DNA of 64,000 bases from JAKANT01 sp035502095 (GCA_035502095.1 DATJUX010000029.1:36003-100002), one strand, 5' to 3'; counted from the stretch's first letter, positions 25,833 through 34,234 are shown. Numbers and translations: made by a program. Notes: generated by a model not told the origin, from the letters alone.

Positions 25833-25922
25833 GCCGGTGTACTGCCAGCACTGAACTGGCGCAGCGATCATTGCGCGGAGCCGTCGCAACCAATTCGTCG
25901 TCTCCCGCCGATGCAAGGCCAT

Positions 25923-25936
25923 CTGACAAACATCAA
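25923..25936 (+). promoter_or_regulatory. FNR/Anr-type box upstream of DUF2934 gene
   Basis: CTGACAAACATCAA fits TTGAT/C-N4-ATCAA with one mismatch. The -10-like TACAAT at 25958-25963 predicts a start near 25970, putting the box centre (25929.5) about 40.5 bp upstream, the standard class II position. The ribosome site AGGGG and ATG 25981 follow within 11 bp. Confidence 0.65.
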
Positions 25937-25980
25937 CTCGCGCCACCGCCGCCTGCCTACAATCTTCGTGCGAAGGGGAA

Positions 25981-26274
25981 ATGAAGATGAAACCGTCTGC
26001 GCAGCCCCGCAGCTCGACGAGCTCGGCGAAAACCAAGGCCGCGAAGCAAGACGCGCACGCAACACGAACAGTGCACGAGTCCGCGGCCTCTGCCGACACC
26101 GCGAAGCCGCGCAACGAGGAAGAGCGCCACGCGCTGATCGCGCAAGCCGCTTACTTCCGCGCCGAGAAGCGCGGCTTCGCATCAGGGCGGGAGTTGGACG
26201 ATTGGCTTGCGGCCGAATCCGAGATCGACGGTCAACCGCTGCTCGCCCACCAACTCGCGCACAGCGACACCTAA
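25981..26274 (+). CDS. DUF2934-domain small protein
   Basis: A 97-residue protein. The first half is a low-complexity Ser/Thr/Lys/Ala segment (PSAQPRSSTSSAKTKAAKQ). The second half, HALIAQAAYFRAEKRGFASGRELDDWLAAESEID, matches the DUF2934 domain: a short helical motif with the recurring A-x-x-R-A-E-x-R-G-F and W-L-x-A-E pattern, common in stress-related loci. AGGGGAA precedes ATG 25981, and an FNR/Anr-type promoter lies directly upstream. The biochemical role of DUF2934 is unknown. Given length, motif and promoter I consider the gene real. Confidence 0.82.
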   Translation: MKMKPSAQPRSSTSSAKTKAAKQDAHATRTVHESAASADTAKPRNEEERHALIAQAAYFRAEKRGFASGRELDDWLAAESEIDGQPLLAHQLAHSDT

Positions 26275-26422
26275 CCCGCGGCAAGGGCGGAATCGAGGAC
26301 CTGACTCAGCGCTCCAGCTGCACGAGCGGGCCTTGGTGTCTTTTGCGGCCCGGCGGGTCTGGACTTCTTTGATTCCACGCACGTCGCCGCAGCTCTCCAC
26401 GTCAAGCGCAGGCCGTCGCCCG

Positions 26423-27100
26423 CTACGCTGCATGGCCGCCGCCTTGCGGATGTCTAGGACCCTTCGGGTAGCCGACAGTTTGCGACAGCAAGACTTGCTG
26501 ATCGTGCGTCAGTCCCAACGCATTGGCAATCGCTTCGCGGTCGATCCACGCGCGGATGACCGTGGCCAAGCCATTGCTCGCGCAGAACAGATAAACGTTC
26601 TGCGCAATCGCTCCGGCCGCGACATGCGCGAACGCCGAGCGCTGCCCGACAGGCACCAGACCCATGCGAGCCTGGTCGGCCACGTACACTAGATCCAGCG
26701 GCGCTTCATCAACGAAGTCCTGATACCCGGTTACGCGCCGCACGTCTGCGGCAGCGACCAACTGCAAGTCATGCGCCGCTGCGTCGTACCGGTAAGCGCC
26801 GGTCGGCAACGCGACGAAGACGTCGATCTCCTGGGCGTTGATGGCGGTCGGCGCGGTGCGCTTCCCGCCGCGGCGATTGATCCCGAAGGCTGCCCACAGC
26901 AGGCTCGACAGCAACGCGAGCGGAAGCGCGTCGTGCGCAAAGTCGCGCGACGATTGACGCTTGGTCAGCGCCTCCATCAAGGGAAGCCCCCCGCCCTTCT
27001 CGGGCGCCGGCAGCGCGATCGACGTTGGTGCATTGGCTTTGGCCGGTTTGGGCCGCAATTGCCCCATCATTCCGCTAACGACCTTCGTGAGCGTACTCAT
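26423..27100 (-). CDS. Nitroreductase-family (SagB/ThcOx-like) protein
   Basis: A 225-residue FMN-dependent oxidoreductase-like protein. The family opening 'LMEALTKRQSSRDFAHDALPLALLSSLLWAAFGINR' carries the FMN-phosphate RxSxR-type motif (RQSSRDF), and later 'SAFAHVAAGAIAQNVYLFCASNGLATVIRAWIDRE' is the conserved second half near the flavin. The ATG at 27100 is preceded by AAGGAG; upstream codons in the same frame are arginine-rich and not needed. The lack of a leader peptide gene or cyclodehydratase argues against a peptide-modifying role. In Burkholderia such nitroreductases accompany the low-oxygen regulon; the substrate is not predictable. Confidence 0.85.
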   Translation of the reverse strand: MSTLTKVVSGMMGQLRPKPAKANAPTSIALPAPEKGGGLPLMEALTKRQSSRDFAHDALPLALLSSLLWAAFGINRRGGKRTAPTAINAQEIDVFVALPTGAYRYDAAAHDLQLVAAADVRRVTGYQDFVDEAPLDLVYVADQARMGLVPVGQRSAFAHVAAGAIAQNVYLFCASNGLATVIRAWIDREAIANALGLTHDQQVLLSQTVGYPKGPRHPQGGGHAA

Positions 27101-27467
27101 TACGTTTCTCCTTCGTCCTCTGCGGCGCGTAGTCAATCGCGCCCGGTCTCTTCGGGCTGGCTATTCGCCCCCGATGAGCGGCGCCAGTTGCCTTCATGGC
27201 CGGATTCGCGGTCCGCTCATCGGTGCCGACCTGTTGCCACTTCGAAAGCCATTGCAAGGAGCGCCAGCGGTGTGGCGAGCATCGGCGGCGCAGGCACCGT
27301 CAACGGGATCGCTCTTCCCCGAATCGTCGCTGCGAACTTGGGCTGAAGCGGCGACATGCCTTCACTAGGCGATGTTTCGCGATCGTCACCCGCGGTCGCG
27401 CGCCTGCTTGCACGATCTGACCTGCGCAACGGCGTCCGGCCGGTCGAACCGGGTGGATAGGCCCCTG
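27101..27467. other. Intergenic stretch with no gene seen
   Basis: This 367-bp gap separates the starts of the nitroreductase gene from the end of the DksA/TraR-type gene, both on the minus strand. Open frames here on either strand are short, arginine-rich and lack family features. Apart from the ribosome site of the nitroreductase gene at its left edge I see no FNR box, hairpin with a T-run or RNA gene. Confidence 0.6.
27131..27160. other. Region before nitroreductase gene: no oxygen-responsive box
   Basis: The stretch just upstream of the nitroreductase start was read on both strands for an FNR/Anr box like those found elsewhere in this cluster. Only a half-site-like GTCAATC occurs; there is no partner at the right spacing. 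The nitroreductase is therefore either transcribed from another promoter type or driven from outside. Confidence 0.3.
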
Positions 27468-27854
27468 CTACAGCGAGGGATGCCCGCCGGCCGCAAAAGT
27501 CTTCTCGTGCACGGCTTGGCAGGGTTCGCACCGCAACGCGGTCGGCCATGCCCTCAGCCGCGCTTCGTCGACATCGGCACCACAATCGATGCAGCGCCCG
27601 TAGATGCCGTCATCGATGCGCTTCAATGCCGCCTCGATATCGCGCACCTCCTCGACATGGCGACCAATGACAGCATTGTCGGTGCCGATGATTTCGGCGC
27701 CGATCGATTCGTCACCGATGTCGGTAACCTCGCCTGCGACGTCGCGATAGCGTCCGCCCGCTTCTGCCGCGATTTCGTCCTTGAGTTGCGCCCGGAGCGC
27801 GACGAGACGCTGCACGAGGTCCGTGCGTTGCGCATCGGTGCGGATTGAGTCCAT
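27468..27854 (-). CDS. DksA/TraR-family zinc-finger protein
   Basis: A 128-residue member of the DksA/TraR family, proteins that bind the secondary channel of RNA polymerase or act as small regulators. The N-terminal part is a helical coiled-coil-like hairpin (LVQRLVALRAQLKDEIAAEA and HVEEVRDIEAALKRIDDG). The C4 zinc finger uses Cys88, Cys91, Cys109 and Cys112 (GRCIDCGADV and LRCEPC). The tip lacks the classic DksA aspartate pair in an obvious form, so it is probably a paralogue rather than DksA itself. GAGGAAAG precedes the ATG. It is divergent from the hibernation-factor gene, with two FNR/Anr boxes between them. Confidence 0.88.
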   Translation of the reverse strand: MDSIRTDAQRTDLVQRLVALRAQLKDEIAAEAGGRYRDVAGEVTDIGDESIGAEIIGTDNAVIGRHVEEVRDIEAALKRIDDGIYGRCIDCGADVDEARLRAWPTALRCEPCQAVHEKTFAAGGHPSL

Positions 27855-27916
27855 CGTCTTTCCTCTTTTCGTTCAGCCTTGCGGCGACATTTTTCATCTG
27901 GCCCCCGCCGGCCGGA

Positions 27917-27947
27917 TTGACCGATATCAACCGTTGACCCGTGTCAA
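27917..27947. promoter_or_regulatory. Two FNR/Anr-type boxes between divergent genes
   Basis: TTGACCGATATCAA (27917-27930) and TTGACCCGTGTCAA (27934-27947) both fit the TTGAY-N4-RTCAA pattern of FNR/Anr/Dnr proteins; the second is a perfect palindrome in its fixed bases. Their centres are 17 bp apart. The left box lies about 42 bp from a possible minus-strand start near 27881 (for the DksA-type gene), the right box about 40 bp from a plus-strand start near 27980 (for the hibernation-factor gene). One box per direction is the simplest reading. Confidence 0.75.
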
Positions 27948-28013
27948 CGCGGCGCGCTGCGCGAGTTCTACTGTTCAGGCATCCATCGTGCTCCGTCTTT
28001 TCAAGGGGGTGCA

Positions 28014-28580
28014 ATGCAAATGCCGCTCCAGATCACCTTCAGCGACATGCCAAGGTCGGAGGCCATCGAGGCTGACATCCGCAGGCACGCCGCCAAGCTG
28101 GACGAGTTCTCGGGCCGGATCATGAGTTGCCGGGTGACGGTCAAGGCGCCCGGCCGGCACAAGCTGAAAGGGAAGCACTACGCGGTGCACGTCGACCTCA
28201 AGGTCAAGGGTGGCGAACTCGCCTCGACACGCCATCACGAGCATGAGGACGTGCACGTCGCGATCCGCGACGCGTTCGACGCCGTCAGGCGTCGTCTGGA
28301 GGATCAGGTGCGCCGTCAGCGCGGACAGACCAAAGCGCACCAGCCGCTGGTTCATGGCCGCGTGGTTGGGCTTCTCGTCGAAGAGGGCCAGGGATTCATC
28401 GAGGACGCCGAAGGCAACCAGTATTACTTCGACCGGGCCAGCCTCGTGCAACCGAACTTCGAGAAGCTCACCGTCGGGGCGGCGGTCGAATTCCTCGCCG
28501 ATCTGGGCACGCAAGGGCGGCAGGCCAAGCGCGTGAGCCTGGCCGCGGAGCCCGCCGGGGAACACTCGCCGGAGGCGTAG
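28014..28580 (+). CDS. Ribosome hibernation factor-like (RaiA/HPF) domain fused to cold-shock-like domain
   Basis: A 188-residue two-domain protein. Residues about 1-100 resemble the S30AE/HPF/RaiA fold: the start LQITFSDMPRSEAIEADIRRHAAKLDEF, a middle strand KLKGKHYAVHVDLKV and a helical DVHVAIRDAFDAVRRRLEDQ. Residues about 112-175 resemble a cold-shock OB fold (HGRVVGLLVEEGQGFIEDAEGNQYYFDRASL), where nucleic-acid-binding aromatic residues are partly kept (GQGFIE, YYF). HPF proteins bind idle ribosomes between subunits; a cold-shock fold would add RNA binding. GGGGGTGC precedes the ATG. The upstream FNR/Anr boxes suggest induction when oxygen is low. Such fusions are known in stress loci but far rarer than plain HPF. 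Confidence 0.87.
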   Translation: MQMPLQITFSDMPRSEAIEADIRRHAAKLDEFSGRIMSCRVTVKAPGRHKLKGKHYAVHVDLKVKGGELASTRHHEHEDVHVAIRDAFDAVRRRLEDQVRRQRGQTKAHQPLVHGRVVGLLVEEGQGFIEDAEGNQYYFDRASLVQPNFEKLTVGAAVEFLADLGTQGRQAKRVSLAAEPAGEHSPEA

Positions 28581-28955
28581 ACGCTCGCGCGGCGACTGCG
28601 CGGCGCGACGATTACCGATCGTCCGCGTCGGATCAGAAGCGGCCGCGCTCGCATGGCACGGCTCCATCCCAGAAGAGCGCGGCGCCCCCCGCAGGGGGAT
28701 GGAAGCAGGCTTCCGAGACGGGCGCCCTCGCGGTTGGACATCGCCAGCAGCAACTGGCGCTCGTCGGTGCCCGCAGGAAGCAGCGGATGTGCAAAGGTAC
28801 GAGCGTCAGCTCAACTGTGTGTCGTGAAAGACTCGTTTCGCAACGTCGAGGACTGTCGCTGGCCGCGTGGATTCGACTCGACCGACCAAAAGGAGATTCC
28901 GCGCCACGATGTAGCGAGTGCCAGCGTGTAGTAGGTCAGCAGCGCGTGGCGTGTC
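28581..28955. other. Intergenic stretch between convergent genes
   Basis: A 375-bp gap between the ends of the hibernation-factor gene and the nicotinate phosphoribosyltransferase gene. Short open frames on both strands look like noise. A small CCCCC-GCA-GGGGG palindrome near 28690 could form a weak hairpin but has no T-run. I see no RNA gene. Confidence 0.55.
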
Positions 28956-30356
28956 TTAACCTGGCGGGTCGAGATATACCGAGGGTGCTGGCGCGATCGG
29001 CAACTGCCGGTCGACTTGCTCGGCATAGTCGCGCAAAGCGGGCGCAATCGTCACGGGATAGTCCGGCGCCGCATGTAGTTCGCTGAGAGCGGGCGGCAGC
29101 GTCCCGAGCTGGGCACGGGCATGGTCGCGGGCCTCAGCCAGGGTTGGCAGCGGAGCTTCCATGCGTCCGCCGCGCAGCACGGGCACCAGCAGAGGTTTCC
29201 CTGGTTGCGCATCACCTTCGAGCGTCACGATGTCGCCTTCCATTCGGCGCTCGCTGTCATAGCGCCGGAACACCTGCCTGCGCCCCGGCCATGTGGCCTT
29301 GCCTTCGGAGCGTTTGCGCCGCCCGCGCCCGGCATATTCGGTGAGCTTGTAGGCGCAGTCGAGAAACGGCGCGTCGGCCGAGACATTCATGCGCGTGCCG
29401 ACGCCGAAGGCATCGATCGGGGCGTTGCTGGCAGCAAGCGCCGCAAGCCGATTTTCATCCAGGTTGCCACTCGCGAAGATGGTGGTCTGCTGCAAACCGC
29501 CGGCGTCCAGGATGCGGCGCACGTTGCGTGCATGCGCAGCGAGATCGCCGCTGTCCAGCCGCACCGACGCAATTGCGATCGATTCAGAGCGCAACCGCCG
29601 GGCCAGCTCGACGACCTTGTGCGCCGCTGCCTCGGTGTCATAAGTGTCGAGGAGCAGCGCGGCGTTGCCCGTATACGACCGTGCGAAATGCACGAACGCC
29701 TGCGCTTCGTCGTCGTGGGCCTGGATGAACGAATGCGCCATGGTGCCGAACGTGGGAATGCCGAACAGTGCGCCGGCCAGCGTCGTGGCCGTGCCGGCAA
29801 ACCCGGCTACGTAACTGGCACGCGCGGACAGCAACGCCGCTTCCGCGCCGTGGCTGCGGCGCAGTCCGAAGTCGATCAGCGGCTTGCCGCGCGCCGCCAG
29901 CACGCAGCGTGCCGCCTTGCTTGCGACCACCGTCTGGAAGTGCAGCAGGTTCATCAGGCGGCTTTCGACAAGTTGCGCCTCGCGCAGCGGCGCAGCGAGG
30001 CGCAGGATCGGTTCGCCGGCGAAGCAGATCGATCCTTCCGGCACCGCGTCGAGATCGCCGGTGAAGCGCAGACCCGGGAGCGACTCGAGAAACGGTTTGC
30101 CGAAGCGGCCTGTCGATTCGAGCCACGCGATTTCGGCGTCCGTGAACCGTAGCTGCGTCAGGAACTCGACCGCCTGAGCCAGGCCGGCCACCAGGAGGAA
30201 ATTGCGCGTTGGTGGCAACTCGCGGACGAACAACTCGAACACGGCAGTGTCGTTCATGCCGCTGGCGTGATAGGCCTGCAGCATGGTGAGTTCGTACAGA
30301 TCGGTCAGCAACGCGCCCGCCTGGGGCAGGTTGCGCACCGCGGCGTCATTGCTCAT
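28956..30356 (-). CDS. pncB: Nicotinate phosphoribosyltransferase
   Basis: A 466-residue enzyme of the type II phosphoribosyltransferase fold that makes nicotinate mononucleotide from nicotinate and PRPP in NAD salvage. Family features: LLTDLYELTMLQAYHASGM at the N-terminus, FELFVRELPPTRNFLLVAGL, DFGLRRSHGAEAALLSARASY, the catalytic histidine segment FGTMAHSFIQAHDDE and the phosphate-binding IASVRLDSGDLAAH. The ATG at 30356 is used; a GTG three codons upstream is possible. It sits at the end of the low-oxygen/stress cluster, and homologues occur in the Burkholderia low-oxygen locus as a second copy beside the housekeeping pncB. I saw no good FNR box of its own. Confidence 0.92.
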   Translation of the reverse strand: MSNDAAVRNLPQAGALLTDLYELTMLQAYHASGMNDTAVFELFVRELPPTRNFLLVAGLAQAVEFLTQLRFTDAEIAWLESTGRFGKPFLESLPGLRFTGDLDAVPEGSICFAGEPILRLAAPLREAQLVESRLMNLLHFQTVVASKAARCVLAARGKPLIDFGLRRSHGAEAALLSARASYVAGFAGTATTLAGALFGIPTFGTMAHSFIQAHDDEAQAFVHFARSYTGNAALLLDTYDTEAAAHKVVELARRLRSESIAIASVRLDSGDLAAHARNVRRILDAGGLQQTTIFASGNLDENRLAALAASNAPIDAFGVGTRMNVSADAPFLDCAYKLTEYAGRGRRKRSEGKATWPGRRQVFRRYDSERRMEGDIVTLEGDAQPGKPLLVPVLRGGRMEAPLPTLAEARDHARAQLGTLPPALSELHAAPDYPVTIAPALRDYAEQVDRQLPIAPAPSVYLDPPG

Positions 30357-30477
30357 TGCATGCACCGGCGATGACGCGCGTCAGCGCCGTCTCCTGGTCT
30401 GATCTCCATCGTGTGTTCCGCTGCACAGACTTCCACGAACCTTGATCGTTGTTGCGATTTGCCGTCGCGTGCCCGCC

Positions 30478-33400
30478 TCAGGTCTCCACGTCGCGATGCG
30501 CGACGGGCGAGTGCATCCACAGGTCGGGCACGAGGGCGCGGACCTGCGCGACGAGCACGGGATCGTCGGGCGCTTGCGCAAGCAGCAGGCGCGCGAGCAT
30601 GAGGTCGAGCGCGGTCGCATCGGCGGCGGCTATCGGGATCAGGCTGGCGATCCGCAGCGCCGCCGTGCCGGCGAGTTCGGCGCGCCGCGCGAGGATCTCG
30701 GCCGAAAAACGTGCGGCCAGCAGCGGCGCGAACCCCGCGTCGAGCACACTCACCTCGGCGCCGACGGCCAGCGGCGCATCGGGCGGCACGCCGGGATTGA
30801 GGCTGGAGAGACTAGCGGCCGGCATTGCGAATACCTCGAGCGCGATCGTCGCGAGCGTGTTCGCCTGCAGCGACGGTAGCGGGATTTCGAGCGAGTTGGG
30901 TCCTTTGTCGCGGAATTCGTAGGCCTCGCCGCAGACGTGCACCGGTGCGAACTCGGCCGCAAGCGGATTCTTGACGAAACGCTCTACGGTCGCGGCAAGG
31001 TCGGAGATGGTTGCGGGCCTCCAGTGGCGCGCTATCGCGTTGACGCGTGATGTGGTTAGCGCGCAGAAGCGCGATTCCTGCACGTTGTGGGCAGCCTGGC
31101 GTGCCGACACCAGGCAGGCGTCGATTCGCAGGGGATCGCGTCCGCAGACGAACGACGCGTCGGCCACGGTGAGGTTGGCCGGCGCCTGGAATCCGGCGTA
31201 GCCGAACGGCAGCCTGACCGCTTGGTCGAGCAGGGCGGCCACGATGCCGGCGTCGCCGCCGGTCAGCGTCAGCGCCTCGGCCAGCATCGACAGGCGCCGG
31301 CGATGGAAGCCCCACGAATCGGACTCGTCGCGCAGTGGGCTGACGATCGCCGCCGCGCCGCGCGCCTCGTTGATGCGCGCAGGCAGCAGCTCCTGCGCGC
31401 CCGCATCGCCGAGCCGCGCGGCCAACGTGGTCAGCGCGCCGTACAGCGCCTCGCTGTATTCGATCGCGGCCGCGTGAAGCGCCGCCTCGGACACCGCGCC
31501 TGTCATTTCGAGCGCCCAGTGCGTGTCGGGATGACAGAGCACCGCGCCGAGAATGCCCCACAGTGACCGATTGCGGTAGACGCGATACGGGTTGCTCGCG
31601 TGCGCGGCGATGTACTGGCGTACTAGCTGCGCGCCGTCGATCGGTGCGCCGCTCGCGTAGGCGACAAGCCACGGGCTGTCGATTTCGGCGAGGTACACCG
31701 ACTCGGCGTCCGGGTAGCGCACGCTGCCGCGGATCATGCTTGGGTTGTAACTCTCGCCGCGGATGCTCAGGCCGTGCACGCGCGCCTCTTCGACCGAGAC
31801 GTTCTGCGGGAGCTCGTAAGGCGGATAAGGCAGCTTCGGCGCCGGCAGTGGCGCACCGGTGAGCGCGGCCGTCACATGCGCGTACAGCAGATGCAGCGTG
31901 GGTGAAAGCTGTTTAGGACGGATCGTCTCAGCGTGGTCGGCGAGGAACTGGCGCGCCTTGTCCCTGTCGTGGCCGATGCAGATCCACGCGATCAGCAGCA
32001 TCCAAACGCGCAGCCACTCCGCGTCCGGTGCCACTGCGCGCAGCAGTGACGACGCCTGCGTGAGGTCGCCATGCGCTGCTGCGTCGACGATGTCGGCGAC
32101 GCGCACCGCGTTGCGGCGTGCATCCGCGAACGCGAGCGCGGCGTGCACGAGCTGCACGAGCGCCGCCGGCATCGGATCCGACGCCGCCGCTTCGATCACA
32201 ATGCGGAAGTCGCGCTCCAGTCCGACCAGCCCGGTCGGTCCGGCCACCTTGTTGTCGATGAATGCCCTGTCGACCACCATCTCGAGCATCCGCGCGGTGA
32301 GCGCGCTACGCGGCGCCGGCAGCTTCTCGGTCGCCCGCCGGCACGCGAGGTGATCGATGACATATGTCGCCGCGTAACGCGAGTGCGCCTCTCGCCACGC
32401 GGTCTCGCACCACAAGGCCAGCCGGTCGCGATAGGCGTTCGCCAGCTTGGGCCCGATCTTCTCGCTGACGTAGTCGTGGAACCGCGGATGGCACAACGAA
32501 TAGCCGGCCTTGTCGGTGCCGATCACGTAGCGCTGCACCGACTCCACCGCCGCGTCGACGCTGAAGCCGTCGAGCTCGTCGGCGTCGTCGATGTCGGCGA
32601 GGTCGTTGCGCGCGAGCGGACCCATCGCGGCCACCAGGTAGGTCAACAGGTCGCGCACGCTCTTGTTGGCCTTGCCCTCCTTGGCCACGTCTTCCCACCA
32701 CAGGTCGAGGTACTGGTCGAGGCGCGCCGGTTTGTTCGCGAGATCCTTGATGCCGGGTGAGACAAGCCGCGACAGGTCTTCGACCAGGAATTTGAGATAG
32801 AACGGATCGCCGGTCGAGACCTCGTAGAGCGCCTGGATGAACGCGGCATCGTCGGCCTTCTTCGCGAGCGCACCCGGTGTGGCCCGGATCAGCGCTTCGA
32901 CCGCGGTGGGGACCAACGGGCCCAGCCGGATCGTCGGCACGCCGGGGTCGAGCCCGAGCAACTCGGGCCAGTCGCGGCCCGCGATGTCGCGCGCGGCGAA
33001 CACGACGTGCACGCCGTGGGGCAGCGCGCGCGGGAAGATCAGCCGGCCGGGCGACCAGCCCTTCGCTTCGTCGAGGCCGTCGACGACGACGACCAGCGGT
33101 CCGCGGCCGTTCGTTGGCCGCGCCAGTAGTTCGAGATAACGCGCCTGCAGTTCCGGCACGGTAGCCGGCAGCGGATCGAGCACGCCGTGCAGGCGCTGCA
33201 GCTGCTCGCATAGCAGCTCGTAGAACGGCTGCTCTTCGGCCAGCTCGTACTTGCGGCTGATGAACGCGTACGCGAGCCGCGTGCCCGCGGCCGGGGCTGC
33301 GGTGTCGGACAACATCCGGCGCACCAGGTTGACCAGGAACGCCGTCTTGCCCGAGCCCGACACGCCGGTCACGAACACGTAGCCGCTGGGGCTAGCCATG

Positions 33401-34203
33401 AGCGCGCCGTCGAGGCGCGCGTACTCGTCGTCGCGGCCGCCGAAGATCGGATCGTCCTCCAGCAGGCGCTCGATGCGCGGCCGGTACTTCGATAGCGCGC
33501 CGAGCAGCGGCGGTTCGTACGCGACGAAACCGTCGCGGTCGCGCAGCACGGCGAGATCGATCGCAAAGCGAAACGGCCGCGCAGCGTAGTCGAGCTGCTT
33601 GCGGCCGGCCGACGTGGCCGCGTCGAACGTCAGCAGGCCGTCGCTGCGGCCCGCGCTTTCGGGCAAGCCCGCGGCGAGCGCGCCGCTTTTCGCGAACCCG
33701 GTGCACTCGATCGCGAGGTACGCGTTCGCGTCGATCAGCGTCTTGAGCACCGCCACATCGCGCAGCACGCCGTCGTCGAGCCAGTCGCCGTCTTTGGCGC
33801 GCCGCGGCGGGTCGGACGCGTTGCGGCGCGTGTCGCGCAGCGACAGCGCGACGAGAGCGTGGCCGTCGAGCATCACCAGCAACGGCGCGAGGTCCTTGCC
33901 GAGCGCCAAGCCGGCGAACAGTAGCGCCAGGTCGAGGCACGTGCCCTCGCGCGCGCCGCCGAGGATCGTCTCGGGGCTGCGCACCCACTGCACGCGCTGG
34001 TCCGGGTCGTACGGTTCGCGTGCATAGGCGATATTGCGGCGGGTGAGCGCCGCGTAGAGCGCCTCGGCCACTTTGCGCACGCCGCCCGGCTGCTGCAACG
34101 CTTGCTCGCGGTCGAGCGCAATGTCGAAGCTACCGGCCAGCGTGTCGATCGCATAGTGCGCGAGGTCTTTATCGGCATTGCGCGAGACCTGCGGCCAGAC
34201 CAT
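30478..34203 (-). CDS. STAND (NACHT-like) NTPase with N-terminal transglutaminase-like module
   Basis: A 1241-residue signal-transducing NTPase. Residues about 60-170 contain EGTCLDLALLFAGLALG (Cys89), LVMLDGHALVAL (His115) and LAIECTG (Glu166), the Cys/His/acid order of transglutaminase-like cysteine hydrolases. The NTPase follows: Walker A GVSGSGKT (280-287, Lys286) and Walker B LVVVVDGLDE (370-379), then a sensor-type VVFAARD. Around residues 525-610 a winged-helix-like segment ends in YSLCHPRFHDYV, usual in NACHT proteins. The last 600 residues are helical and repeat-like and could form the sensor. GAGGGACG precedes the ATG. It lies 31 bp after the LCAT-like hydrolase gene in one operon. 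By analogy with Avs and bNACHT proteins it may sense an invader and activate an effector; that role is inferred. Confidence 0.88.
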   Translation of the reverse strand: MVWPQVSRNADKDLAHYAIDTLAGSFDIALDREQALQQPGGVRKVAEALYAALTRRNIAYAREPYDPDQRVQWVRSPETILGGAREGTCLDLALLFAGLALGKDLAPLLVMLDGHALVALSLRDTRRNASDPPRRAKDGDWLDDGVLRDVAVLKTLIDANAYLAIECTGFAKSGALAAGLPESAGRSDGLLTFDAATSAGRKQLDYAARPFRFAIDLAVLRDRDGFVAYEPPLLGALSKYRPRIERLLEDDPIFGGRDDEYARLDGALMASPSGYVFVTGVSGSGKTAFLVNLVRRMLSDTAAPAAGTRLAYAFISRKYELAEEQPFYELLCEQLQRLHGVLDPLPATVPELQARYLELLARPTNGRGPLVVVVDGLDEAKGWSPGRLIFPRALPHGVHVVFAARDIAGRDWPELLGLDPGVPTIRLGPLVPTAVEALIRATPGALAKKADDAAFIQALYEVSTGDPFYLKFLVEDLSRLVSPGIKDLANKPARLDQYLDLWWEDVAKEGKANKSVRDLLTYLVAAMGPLARNDLADIDDADELDGFSVDAAVESVQRYVIGTDKAGYSLCHPRFHDYVSEKIGPKLANAYRDRLALWCETAWREAHSRYAATYVIDHLACRRATEKLPAPRSALTARMLEMVVDRAFIDNKVAGPTGLVGLERDFRIVIEAAASDPMPAALVQLVHAALAFADARRNAVRVADIVDAAAHGDLTQASSLLRAVAPDAEWLRVWMLLIAWICIGHDRDKARQFLADHAETIRPKQLSPTLHLLYAHVTAALTGAPLPAPKLPYPPYELPQNVSVEEARVHGLSIRGESYNPSMIRGSVRYPDAESVYLAEIDSPWLVAYASGAPIDGAQLVRQYIAAHASNPYRVYRNRSLWGILGAVLCHPDTHWALEMTGAVSEAALHAAAIEYSEALYGALTTLAARLGDAGAQELLPARINEARGAAAIVSPLRDESDSWGFHRRRLSMLAEALTLTGGDAGIVAALLDQAVRLPFGYAGFQAPANLTVADASFVCGRDPLRIDACLVSARQAAHNVQESRFCALTTSRVNAIARHWRPATISDLAATVERFVKNPLAAEFAPVHVCGEAYEFRDKGPNSLEIPLPSLQANTLATIALEVFAMPAASLSSLNPGVPPDAPLAVGAEVSVLDAGFAPLLAARFSAEILARRAELAGTAALRIASLIPIAAADATALDLMLARLLLAQAPDDPVLVAQVRALVPDLWMHSPVAHRDVET

Positions 34204-34234
34204 CGTCGTCCCTCACTCCGTCGTTGCGCCGCGC

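Noticed and set aside
26423..27100. SagB-like nitroreductase as part of a modified-peptide (RiPP) cluster
   Set aside because: No precursor peptide, cyclodehydratase or transporter gene is nearby; the neighbours are stress proteins.
30399..30412. CTGATCTCCATCGT as a possible FNR/Anr box for the nicotinate phosphoribosyltransferase gene
   Set aside because: Only about seven of ten fixed bases match and it would leave an eight-base leader; the fit is too poor beside the other four boxes.
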